Below are positions 8,551 to 16,493 of a stretch of DNA of 64,000 nucleotides, in pieces. The translations under genes were made by a program, and so were the position numbers. A model generated the notes under the pieces. That model ran no database searches. It saw only the letters and a list, made by a program, of their open reading frames with translations, and was not told the DNA's origin. The stretch is from Streptomyces sp. NBC_00154 (GTDB taxonomy: Bacteria > Actinomycetota > Actinomycetes > Streptomycetales > Streptomycetaceae), in contig NZ_JAPEMI010000002.1 of the NCBI RefSeq assembly GCF_026342835.1, forward strand, positions 434,001 through 498,000, written 5' to 3'. How positions within the stretch are numbered: position 1 is the stretch's first letter; every line of letters starts with the position of its first letter.

Positions 8551-11097
8551 ATGGGACGCGGCAAGCTCCGGATCTACCTCGGCGCGGCACCTGGTGTCGG
8601 CAAGACATACGCGATGCTCTCCGAGGCGCACCGCCGGATCGAACGTGGCACGGACTGTGTGGTTGCGTTCGTGGAACACCACAACCGGACCCGCACCGAA
8701 GTAATGCTGCACGGTCTCGACCAGATTCAGCGCCGCGAGATCGAGTACCGCGACACCGTCTTCACCGAAATGGACGTCGATGCGGTGCTGGAGCGCCGCC
8801 CGGCTGTCGCCCTCGTCGACGAGCTCGCCCACACCAATGTGCCAGGTTCCCGCAACGCCAAGCGCTGGCAGGATGTCGAAGAACTGCTCCAGGCGGGCAT
8901 CGACGTGGTCTCCACGGTCAACATCCAGCACCTGGAGTCGCTCGGTGACGTCGTCGAGTCGATCACGGGAATACGGCAGCGGGAGACCGTCCCCGACGAG
9001 GTGGTCCGCCGCGCCGACCAGATCGAGCTGGTCGACATGTCACCCCAGGCGCTGCGCCGCCGGATGGCCCACGGCAACGTCTACAAGCCGGACAAGGTCG
9101 ACGCCGCTCTCTCCAATTACTTCCGGCCCGGCAATCTCACCGCGCTGCGAGAGTTGGCGCTGCTGTGGACGGCGGACCGGGTCGACGAATACCTGCAGGA
9201 GTACCGCACCGAACACCGGGTCTCCAAGATCTGGGGCTCCCGCGAACGCATCGTGGTCGGTCTCACCGGCGGCCCCGAGGGCCGTACACTCATCCGCCGC
9301 GCCGCCCGGCTCGCCGAGAAGGGCGCCGGCGGTGAGGTGCTCGCGGTCTACATCGCCCGCAGCGACGGCCTGAGCGCCGCCTCGCCCAAGGAGCTCGCGG
9401 CCCAGCGGACCCTGGTCGAGGACCTCGGCGGCACGTTCCACCACGTCATAGGCGATAACGTCCCGTCCGCCCTGCTCGACTTCGCGCGTGGTGTGAACGC
9501 AACTCAGATCGTGCTCGGCGTCAGCCGCCGCAGGACGTGGCAGTACGCCTTCGGCCCCGGCGTCAGCGCCACCGTCGCCCGTGAGTCGGGACCCGACCTC
9601 GACGTCCACATCGTCACCCATGGAGAAGCAGCCAAGGGCAGGGGCCTGCCCGTGGCCCGTGGCGCGCGCCTGGGCCGAGCCCGGATCATCTGGGGCTGGC
9701 TCGTCGGTGTCGCAGGCCCGGTCCTGCTCACTCTCCTGCTCAACGGCGTCGCACCCGAGGTCGGCCTCGCCAACGACATGCTGTTGTTCCTGACGCTGAC
9801 GGTGACTGCGGCGCTGATCGGCGGGCTCCTCCCGGCACTGGGCTCGGTCGCCATCGGCTCATTGCTGCTCAACTACTACTTCACCCCGCCGCTGCACGAG
9901 TTCACCATCGCGGACCCCAAGAACATCGTGGCTATCGTGATCTTCGTCGGCGTGGCCGTCTCGGTCGCCTCTGTCGTGGACCTGGCCGCCCGACGCACCC
10001 ATCAGGCCGCCCGGCTGCGCGCCGAGTCCGAGATCCTCTCCTTCCTTGCAGGCAACGTGCTGCGTGGCGAGACGAGTCTGGAATCGCTCCTGGAGCAGGT
10101 GCGCGAGATCTTCAACATGGAGTCCGTGGCGCTGCTGGAACGCGAAAGCGACGTCGATCCTTGGACCTGCACCGGCCGCGCAGGGACGGCCCGTCCACTC
10201 GCACGCCCCGAGGACGCGGACGTGGACATGCCGGTCGGCGACCACATGGCACTGGCCCTCTCCGGCCGTGTCCTGCCCGCAGAGGACCGCCGGGTGCTGG
10301 CCGCCTTCGCCGCCCAGGCCGCCGTGGTACTCGACCGCCAGCGCCTGGTCGGGGAGGCGGAGCACGCACGTGAGCTGGCCGAGGGCAACCGCATCCGCAC
10401 TGCCCTGCTCGCCGCCGTCAGTCATGACCTGCGTACGCCGCTGGCCGGCATCAAGGCCGCTGTCTCCTCCCTCAGGTCCGACGACGTGGAGTGGTCCGAG
10501 GCGGACCACGCCGAGCTCCTCGAAGGCATCGAGGCGGGCGCGGACCGGCTCGACCACCTTGTCGGCAACCTCCTCGACATGTCCCGCCTCCAGACCGGAA
10601 CCGTCACCCCGCTCATCCGGGAGATCTATGTCGACGAGGTCGTCCCGATGGCGCTCGGCGGCGTACCGGAGGACAGCGTCGTTCTCGACATCCCTGAAGA
10701 TCTTCCGATGGTTGCGGTCGACCCGGGCCTGCTGGAGCGCACCGTCGCCAACATCGTCGAGAACGCGGTCAAGTACGCCCCCGAAGGTGGGCCCGTGGTG
10801 GTTTCGGCCAGCGCGATCGCCGACCGTGTGGAAGTCCGGGTGACGGACCGCGGTCCAGGTGTCCCGGACGAGGCGAAGGGCCGGATCTTCGCTCCGTTCC
10901 AGCGCTACGGAGATGCCCCGAGCGGCGCCGGGGTCGGTCTCGGTCTCGCGGTCGCCCGCGGGTTCGCAGAGGCGATCGGCGGCAGGCTGACCGCCGAGGA
11001 CACCCCCGGCGGCGGCATGACCATGGTCCTGACGCTCCCCGCCGCGGTCGGCCATCCCTCGGCCTACCCGGACCTCCCGGCTGCAGTCACATCCTGA
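8551..11097 (+). CDS. kdpD: Sensor histidine kinase KdpD (copy 1, canonical)
   Basis: An 848-residue K+/turgor sensor kinase, partner of the adjacent KdpE. The ATG at 8551 is the first start that gives the canonical N-terminus; a longer frame from 8266 only overlaps kdpE. Domains in order: KdpD N-terminal domain with Walker A GAAPGVGKT (residues 11-19), a Usp-like domain (about 230-350), a four-helix membrane domain (about 370-480), a GAF-like stretch, and HisKA with phosphoacceptor His625 in SHDLRTPL. The ATPase domain has an intact N box (NIVENAVKY), G1 (DRGPGVP) and G2 (GVGLGLAVARG). All catalytic features are present. Confidence 0.95.
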   Translation: MGRGKLRIYLGAAPGVGKTYAMLSEAHRRIERGTDCVVAFVEHHNRTRTEVMLHGLDQIQRREIEYRDTVFTEMDVDAVLERRPAVALVDELAHTNVPGSRNAKRWQDVEELLQAGIDVVSTVNIQHLESLGDVVESITGIRQRETVPDEVVRRADQIELVDMSPQALRRRMAHGNVYKPDKVDAALSNYFRPGNLTALRELALLWTADRVDEYLQEYRTEHRVSKIWGSRERIVVGLTGGPEGRTLIRRAARLAEKGAGGEVLAVYIARSDGLSAASPKELAAQRTLVEDLGGTFHHVIGDNVPSALLDFARGVNATQIVLGVSRRRTWQYAFGPGVSATVARESGPDLDVHIVTHGEAAKGRGLPVARGARLGRARIIWGWLVGVAGPVLLTLLLNGVAPEVGLANDMLLFLTLTVTAALIGGLLPALGSVAIGSLLLNYYFTPPLHEFTIADPKNIVAIVIFVGVAVSVASVVDLAARRTHQAARLRAESEILSFLAGNVLRGETSLESLLEQVREIFNMESVALLERESDVDPWTCTGRAGTARPLARPEDADVDMPVGDHMALALSGRVLPAEDRRVLAAFAAQAAVVLDRQRLVGEAEHARELAEGNRIRTALLAAVSHDLRTPLAGIKAAVSSLRSDDVEWSEADHAELLEGIEAGADRLDHLVGNLLDMSRLQTGTVTPLIREIYVDEVVPMALGGVPEDSVVLDIPEDLPMVAVDPGLLERTVANIVENAVKYAPEGGPVVVSASAIADRVEVRVTDRGPGVPDEAKGRIFAPFQRYGDAPSGAGVGLGLAVARGFAEAIGGRLTAEDTPGGGMTMVLTLPAAVGHPSAYPDLPAAVTS

Positions 11098-11255
11098 AGG
11101 GGGAGCCGCGGGACGCCGTTCATGGTGCCGGCCGCGCCCCTGGAGGCCGAGCGGCCTGCTGCTCTGCTCGATCGGCGACTCCGTCGGCGGCAGAGCGCGA
11201 GCCGCCGAGCAAGCCTCGGCCATCAGCTGACCGTCTGAGGCTCGACAACAGGCAG

Positions 11256-11600
11256 TTACTCGGCGGTGAGTTCCATGAGCTGCTCGGCGGCGGTGGTGTT
11301 GCCCTTGTCGGCGAGGCGTCGCAGTTCGCCCATGTCGTCGAGCTCGGTGGCGAGTTCGATCAACTGATCGGTCGCGGTGGCGTTGCCGCCGTCGGAAAGA
11401 CGCCGAAGCTCATCCATGTTGCCGTGCTCGGCGGCGAGTTCGATCAATTGGTCGGCGGCGGTGGTGTTGCCCTTGTCGGCGAGGCGTCGCAGTTCGCCCA
11501 TGTCGTCAAGTTCGGTGGCCAGTTCGATCAGCTCGTCGACCGCAGTCTCGTCACCGTTCTCGGCCCGTTCCCGCAGGACGGACAGGTCGGAGTCAGTCAT
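11256..11600 (-). CDS. Small protein of tandem 28-residue helical repeats
   Basis: A 114-residue acidic protein starting MTDSDLSVLRERAE and made of about 3.5 repeats of 28 residues. The unit reads N-T-T-A-A-D-Q-L-I-E-L-A-(T/A)-E, then a DDMGELRRLADKG-type helix, so each unit is a helix-turn-helix hairpin like Sel1 or HEAT-type solenoids. At DNA level the unit is 84 nt; about 53 nt at 11284 recur almost unchanged at 11452, exactly two units later. I chose the ATG at 11600; the longer frame to 11873 overlaps the MarR-like gene on the same strand. It lies directly downstream of that regulator and may be co-transcribed. No enzyme motif is present; a protein-binding role is inference. Confidence 0.75.
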   Translation of the reverse strand: MTDSDLSVLRERAENGDETAVDELIELATELDDMGELRRLADKGNTTAADQLIELAAEHGNMDELRRLSDGGNATATDQLIELATELDDMGELRRLADKGNTTAAEQLMELTAE

Positions 11601-11676
11601 GTTTGGCAACCTTCCAATGGTCTTGGCCCGGGTCTGCCACCCGGGGCCTGGCGTGTCCCCTCCGGGCGTCTTTCTG

Positions 11677-12174
11677 CTATCCGCCCGGCGTGGGCAGCTT
11701 TCCCGATGCTCGAAGCTCATCGCGATGTGTATGCCACTCATCCAGCAGCGTGGGCAGTCGCTCGCCGAGGAACTCGGCCAGCGCGACCATTTCCTCGAGT
11801 GGAGCACGACGCTCCGGTGGAGCATCGGCGAGCAGCGCCAACCCCTCCCGGAACAGCGCCGCATGCTCCTCATGGATGGCGGAATCGAAGTTCTGCGGCT
11901 GCTGGCTCACCGGATTCAGACTCACCCGGTCCACCCGCTCGCCGGTGATGCGTGTTCGCCGCGCCATTCGATAGTTCTCGAGCAGTTTGACCGCACCAGT
12001 GATGGCGCTGCGGCTCGCCAACAACGCGTCGCTCAACTCATCGATCGTCTGCTGCGGCGGATCGCAGACGAACAGATACCCCAGCAGACGTCCAGCCATC
12101 GGCGGGAAGCCGTACTGGCGTGCATAAAAGCGGCCGACGTGGTCGGCGAAGATCAACTGCGAGTCCTGCGGCAC
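11677..12174 (-). CDS. GbsR/MarR-family transcriptional regulator
   Basis: A 165-residue winged-helix protein with a GTG start. The N-terminus ADHVGRFYARQYGFPPMAGRLLGYL and the recognition block IDELSDALLASRSAITGAVKLLE are typical of the GbsR-like branch of MarR regulators, which often control osmolyte or ion transporters. The C-terminal half is a helical dimerisation region. A perfect 12-bp palindrome lies 15 nt upstream of the start and could be an autoregulatory operator. The repeat protein gene (11256-11600) follows on the same strand 76 nt downstream. The family is recognised from sequence; ligand and target genes are unknown. Confidence 0.85.
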   Translation of the reverse strand: MPQDSQLIFADHVGRFYARQYGFPPMAGRLLGYLFVCDPPQQTIDELSDALLASRSAITGAVKLLENYRMARRTRITGERVDRVSLNPVSQQPQNFDSAIHEEHAALFREGLALLADAPPERRAPLEEMVALAEFLGERLPTLLDEWHTHRDELRASGKLPTPGG

Positions 12175-12188
12175 ACCGTCAAAGATAG

Positions 12189-12200
12189 CAGTTCAAACTG
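12189..12200. promoter_or_regulatory. Perfect palindrome CAGTTCAAACTG upstream of the GbsR-like gene
   Basis: The arms CAGTT/AACTG with a 2-nt centre lie 15 nt upstream of the GTG start. On the minus strand a -10-like TATCTT lies between the palindrome and the start, so a bound dimer would block the promoter. Autoregulation is inferred from position only. Confidence 0.4.
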
Positions 12201-12328
12201 AGATAACAGAAATGTGTGTCATCTCAGACGCCGCCTCACCGTCATCGCGACAGGCGTCCTCGCCGCCGCCCTCCGGTCGCCCGACCTCCGAAGGCCCGGT
12301 CGACTCTGCCGTTCAGTGCTCGCCCGGC

Positions 12329-14278
12329 TCAGCCGACGTGGACTCGAGGGCGGCGGGCCCGGTCGGGTTCGGCCTCGCGGAGGACCTCACGGGTGACGGG
12401 GGCGACCTCGCCCTGACCGAAGAGGAAGAAACGGAGGAAGTTGGCGAAGGGGTTGCCCTCGGTCCACTCGAAGTAGATGTGCGGGGTGCAGCCGGTGGTG
12501 TCGCGGACGTGCAGGAGCAGGGCGGCGAGGGCGTTGGGGATGGAGGAGCTCTCCAGGGTCAGGACACGGTAGCGGCCGTGCAGGACTTCGCCACGTACGT
12601 TCAGGCCCGCCTCGAACTCCGAGGGGTCGAGGACGGTGACCTCGACGAAGACGAAGTCCTCTGGGGTCGGGACGTCGTTGTCGTGACGGATCTGCCCGAT
12701 CTTGTCGCGGTACTCGGCCTTGTCCCGGTTGTCGGGCTCATTGGCGATGAACCGGATTCTGCGGCTGGCGACGTCGCGCACGAAACGTTCCGCCATGTCG
12801 TCCATGGTCACGCTGGTGACACGCAGCTCGAAGGCGCGGGCGAGTCGTGAAAGCAGTGAGACGAGGATGATCCCGGCGATGAAGCAGGCACCGATCTTCA
12901 CGCCGTCGGGGCGCTCGATGACGTTCACGACGGTGGTGTAGAGGAAGATCACCGAGATGACGGCGAAGGCGATGGTCCAGTTGCGCTGGCCGGCCTTGCG
13001 CGCGGCGATGGTGACGGCGATGGCGGCGGAGCTGATCAGCACGAGGACGCCGGTGGCGTAGGCGCCGCCCTGGGCGTCGACGTCGGCGTCGAAGATCCAT
13101 GTGACCAGGAATGCCACCAGGGTGAAGACGATCACCATCGGGCGCACGGCGCGCGCCCAGTGCGGGGCCATGCCGTACCGGGGCAGGTAGCGGGGCATCA
13201 GGTTGAGCAGCCCGGCCATGGCGGAGGCGCCGGCGAACCACAGGATGGCGATGGTGGAGACGTCGTAGACCGTGCCGAAGATGTTTCCGAGGTACTCGTG
13301 CGCCAGGTACGCGAGTGCGCGGCCGTTGGCCTGGCCGCCCGACTCGAACTCCTTCTCCGGGATGAGCACGGTGGTGATGAAGCTGGTGGCGATCAGGAAC
13401 ACGCTCATGATCACCGCGGCGGTGGTCAGGAGCTTCTTCGTGCCCCGGATACGCCCGGTGGGCTTCTCCTCGGTGTCGTCGGGGTCGCCTTCGACGTGCG
13501 GCATGACCGCGACGCCGGTCTCGAAGCCGGACAGGCCAAGGGCCAGCTTCGGGAAGACCAGCAGCGCGACGCCGACCATGGCGATGACGTTGCCGTGCTC
13601 GGTGGTGAGGGCGCTGGTCCAGTCGGTGACCACGTGCGCGGCGGTGGCGACGTGCCACAGGCCCACCACCACGACGACGACGTTCAGGCTCAGGTAGATC
13701 CCGACCAGCACGACGGCGACGCCGATGGCCTCCAGGAAGCCCTTGAGGAACACTGCCCCGAGCAGCGCGACCAGCAGCAGCGTGATCAGCATCTGCTTGT
13801 CGTGCAGCACATCGGTCAGGTGCGGGTTCTCCACCAGGTGGGTGGAGGCATCCGCCGCCGACAACGTGATGGTGATCAGGAAGTCGGTGGCGGCGAAGCC
13901 GAGCAGCGTCAGGACGAACAGCTTGCCCTTCCAGAACGACAGCAGCCGTTCCAGCATCGCGATCGATCCCTCGCCGCGCGGGCTCTCCTCGGCCACCCGC
14001 CGGTAGACCGGCAGCGCGCCCGCCAGAGTGACGATCACGAGCACGACGGTGGCCACCGGGGACAGGAGCCCGGCCGCAAGGGCGGCGATGCCCGGCTGAT
14101 AACCCAGCGTGGAGAAGTAGTCGACGCCGGTCAGGCACATCACCCGCCACCATCGCTGCCCCTTGTGTGCGGGCTCCGGCTCGGCATGCGGTCCCTGCTG
14201 GTGCCTGGCCATGTCGGACAGGCCCTCCAGCATCCACGCCCGCAATCGACTCGTACGGGCGTGTTCGGTGGTGGCCAT
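12329..14278 (-). CDS. APC-superfamily permease with large cytosolic C-terminal domain
   Basis: A 649-residue membrane transporter. The ATG at 14278 (MATTEHARTS) has AGGAG 9 nt upstream; the frame extends to 14383, but that part is unlikely to be translated. About 12 hydrophobic segments span residues 55-480, beginning with the APC-type first helix region LTGVDYFSTLGYQPGIAAL. A cytosolic domain of about 170 residues follows (RFVRDVASRRIRFIANEPD...). The substrate cannot be read from sequence. The position among K+ and Na+ transporters, and the KimA-type relic at 24480, make an inorganic ion a possibility besides amino acids. The antiporter gene lies upstream on the same strand with a 400-bp gap. 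Confidence 0.85.
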   Translation of the reverse strand: MATTEHARTSRLRAWMLEGLSDMARHQQGPHAEPEPAHKGQRWWRVMCLTGVDYFSTLGYQPGIAALAAGLLSPVATVVLVIVTLAGALPVYRRVAEESPRGEGSIAMLERLLSFWKGKLFVLTLLGFAATDFLITITLSAADASTHLVENPHLTDVLHDKQMLITLLLVALLGAVFLKGFLEAIGVAVVLVGIYLSLNVVVVVVGLWHVATAAHVVTDWTSALTTEHGNVIAMVGVALLVFPKLALGLSGFETGVAVMPHVEGDPDDTEEKPTGRIRGTKKLLTTAAVIMSVFLIATSFITTVLIPEKEFESGGQANGRALAYLAHEYLGNIFGTVYDVSTIAILWFAGASAMAGLLNLMPRYLPRYGMAPHWARAVRPMVIVFTLVAFLVTWIFDADVDAQGGAYATGVLVLISSAAIAVTIAARKAGQRNWTIAFAVISVIFLYTTVVNVIERPDGVKIGACFIAGIILVSLLSRLARAFELRVTSVTMDDMAERFVRDVASRRIRFIANEPDNRDKAEYRDKIGQIRHDNDVPTPEDFVFVEVTVLDPSEFEAGLNVRGEVLHGRYRVLTLESSSIPNALAALLLHVRDTTGCTPHIYFEWTEGNPFANFLRFFLFGQGEVAPVTREVLREAEPDRARRPRVHVG

Positions 14279-14383
14279 CTGCGTACTCTCCTGACGTGCT
14301 GCGCGGCGTGCGGATCCGGCCATCACGCGGACGGCTGCGCCAGCGTATGCAAACAGTGATCCACAGGCCCAGCGGGGGCGCAC

Positions 14384-14681
14384 GCTGAGAGGAACGCCCC
14401 TGTCCGTCCCGGCTACTCACTGTCGCCGACGACGGCGGCAGGACGATATCAGGAGCGAATACTCAATGACATGTCGTACGACGTCTCGCGGTCGCCCTGC
14501 ACGAAGGTGACACGGACGAGGGGATCGCGGGCTTCCGACCGGAGAGCACTGGCCGCTCGCTGGGCACGTCGGGCAAAGAGTTCCGCGGGGGCCCCAGCGC
14601 CGCTGACAACCCGCTGAACAAGCTGCGCAACTTACCGGCGTCCCTGGGCTGCGGCGTCTGAGGTCATCGCGTCAGGAGTTT
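14384..14681. other. Spacer between antiporter and permease genes
   Basis: About 300 bp with no confident gene. One plus-strand frame ending at the TGA near 14661 reads like protein (ALHEGDTDEGIAGFRPESTG) and could be the tail of a lost gene, but I recognise no family. Otherwise nothing is seen. Confidence 0.3.
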
Positions 14682-16256
14682 TTAGGCGTCCGCGAGGCGC
14701 GCCTCCTCCAGGTCCAGTGAGCGTTGCAGCCGGCGGCGGGTCGTGTCGCCTATGCGGTGCTCGTCGTACAGGCGCTGGAGCTCGGCCGCCTCCACGGTGA
14801 TCAGGTCGCGGCGCAGCTGGCGGTAGGTGAGGTCGGCGGATTCTGTCGGGGTCCCGTCGCCGTTGTCCTGCGCGAGCCGGTCGCGGGCGTGGTCGAGTCG
14901 AGCCGTCAGGCCGCGGCGGAGGCGGTCGAGGACGACATCCGGGACGGCTTCGAGGTCCGAGATCTCCTCCAGGCGGCTCAGCCCCGCGGTCGCCAGGCTG
15001 CAGCGGGCCTCGGCCTCCTCCCGTTCCGTGTGGTCGGGTTCCAGTGCGATGCCGGAGCGGCGGACGACCGAGGCGAGGGAGAAGCCCTGGACGACGAGGG
15101 TGGCGACCACGACCGAAGTGGTGAGGACGAGTACGAGGGGGCGTTCCGAGAGCGTGGCCCCCGCCTGTGTGGTCACCGGGATGGACAGGGCGGCGGCCAG
15201 CGGTACGACACCCCGGGTGCCGGCCCAGGTCAGCACCACAGGCACTCGCCAGTTCATGCGCTGGATGCCGCCCTTGCGCTGCACCACCGCCGACAGGGGT
15301 GCCAGCCACAGCATGCGCATGGCGATCAACGTGGCGGCAACGGAGAGCGCGTACAGCGGCCACGCCCGGTCACCGTCGGAGAGGGCGCGTACTTGGGCCG
15401 GCAAGGCCAGGCCGATGAGGCTGAAGACGACGCTCTCCAGCAGAAAGATCACGGTGCCGTAGACGGCGTGCAGCTGGAGCCGAATGCGGGCGTTGGTGAG
15501 CCGGTCGCCCCGGCCGCCCAGGACGACACCGGCCACCACCACGGAGGTGACACCCGACGCGTGTGCCGCCTCAGCCAGAACGTAGGCCGCGTACGGGGTG
15601 ACGAGGGAAATCACCGTCTCCAGCACCGGGTCCTCCGTACGCCTGCGGATCAGGGCCACCACGCCCGCAACGGCCGCGCCGATGACCATGCCGCCGCCTG
15701 CCAGTAGCGCGAACTCCTGTGCCGCCGCGCCCCAGCCGACCGCCGCCGATGCCACGGCGACGCTCACCGCGACCCGGAACAGGACCAGCGATGTCGCATC
15801 GTTGAACAGGCTCTCGGCCTGGACCAGTACCTGCACCTTGGGCGGCAGCGCCAGTCGCCTGCCGAGCGCGGTGACCGCCACCGGGTCCGTACTGGCCAGC
15901 ACCGCGCCCAGCACCAACGCCATCTGCCACGACAGCGGCGTGACGAGGGAAGCCACCGCGCCGACCGCTGCCGCCGAGGCCAGCACCAGGCCGATCGACA
16001 GCACCCCGACCGGCTTCCACACCGCGCGCAGTTCGCGCCAGGACAGCTCCTCGGCGCTCGCGTACAGCAGTGGCGGCAGCACGACGAGCCCGATGATCTC
16101 GGGGCTGATCTGGATGTCGGGAGTGCCCGGGAGCAGGGCGACGGCGAGGCCGGCGACCACAAGGAGGGAAGGAGCGGGGATCCGCCAACGGCGCGCGAAG
16201 GTAGCCACCACGGTGGCGAGTACCACGAGAGCCAGGACCGTCCCTACGCTGCGCAT
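14682..16256 (-). CDS. Na+/H+ antiporter, CPA1 (NhaP/NHE) family
   Basis: A 524-residue protein with about 12 membrane helices and a cytosolic C-terminal tail of about 120 residues that is charged and probably coiled. CPA1 signatures are VLASTDPVAVTALGRRL (ion-binding Asp) and QAESLFNDATSLVLFR (the ND motif). Such proteins exchange cytoplasmic Na+ or K+ for protons and set pH and ion balance. It is transcribed divergently from kdpD2 (16494), and the 240-bp gap holds a perfect hairpin, so the two may be co-regulated. The exact ion cannot be told from sequence. Confidence 0.92.
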   Translation of the reverse strand: MRSVGTVLALVVLATVVATFARRWRIPAPSLLVVAGLAVALLPGTPDIQISPEIIGLVVLPPLLYASAEELSWRELRAVWKPVGVLSIGLVLASAAAVGAVASLVTPLSWQMALVLGAVLASTDPVAVTALGRRLALPPKVQVLVQAESLFNDATSLVLFRVAVSVAVASAAVGWGAAAQEFALLAGGGMVIGAAVAGVVALIRRRTEDPVLETVISLVTPYAAYVLAEAAHASGVTSVVVAGVVLGGRGDRLTNARIRLQLHAVYGTVIFLLESVVFSLIGLALPAQVRALSDGDRAWPLYALSVAATLIAMRMLWLAPLSAVVQRKGGIQRMNWRVPVVLTWAGTRGVVPLAAALSIPVTTQAGATLSERPLVLVLTTSVVVATLVVQGFSLASVVRRSGIALEPDHTEREEAEARCSLATAGLSRLEEISDLEAVPDVVLDRLRRGLTARLDHARDRLAQDNGDGTPTESADLTYRQLRRDLITVEAAELQRLYDEHRIGDTTRRRLQRSLDLEEARLADA

Positions 16257-16431
16257 GCCGTTCCCTTGGTCGTGAAAAGGAGACCTTGTGGCTCCCTGCC
16301 GACCAGACTTCCCGGCGCACCACCTTCACCCTATCGGTCCAGGGCTCGTCAAAGTGGTGTCAACGTCCACGTGGCCGGCGCCAAGGTTGCGTCAAGGGGC
16401 CCGCCGAGCGACTCGCACAAGCGCTTCGGTA

Positions 16432-16454
16432 GGAGGGAAGGAACCCTTCCCTCC
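16432..16454 (+). promoter_or_regulatory. Perfect 10-bp inverted repeat before kdpD2
   Basis: GGAGGGAAGG and CCTTCCCTCC are separated by AAC. The left arm is itself a strong Shine-Dalgarno-like sequence and would be hidden in the folded RNA. It lies 40 nt upstream of the chosen kdpD2 start, in the divergent gap with the antiporter. It could be an operator or a translation-control hairpin. Confidence 0.45.
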
Positions 16455-16493
16455 GGGGAGTTGATCGCCAGTGAGCGGAGCACGTCGGCTGCG

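Noticed and set aside
12212..12850. A 212-codon plus-strand frame rich in Glu/Gly/Val over the permease gene
   Set aside because: It is the mirror of a high-GC membrane-protein gene; the minus-strand permease is clearly the coding one.
13160..14359. A 399-codon plus-strand frame with many His/Asp/Gln
   Set aside because: Composition is typical of the antisense of a transporter gene, with no recognisable domain.
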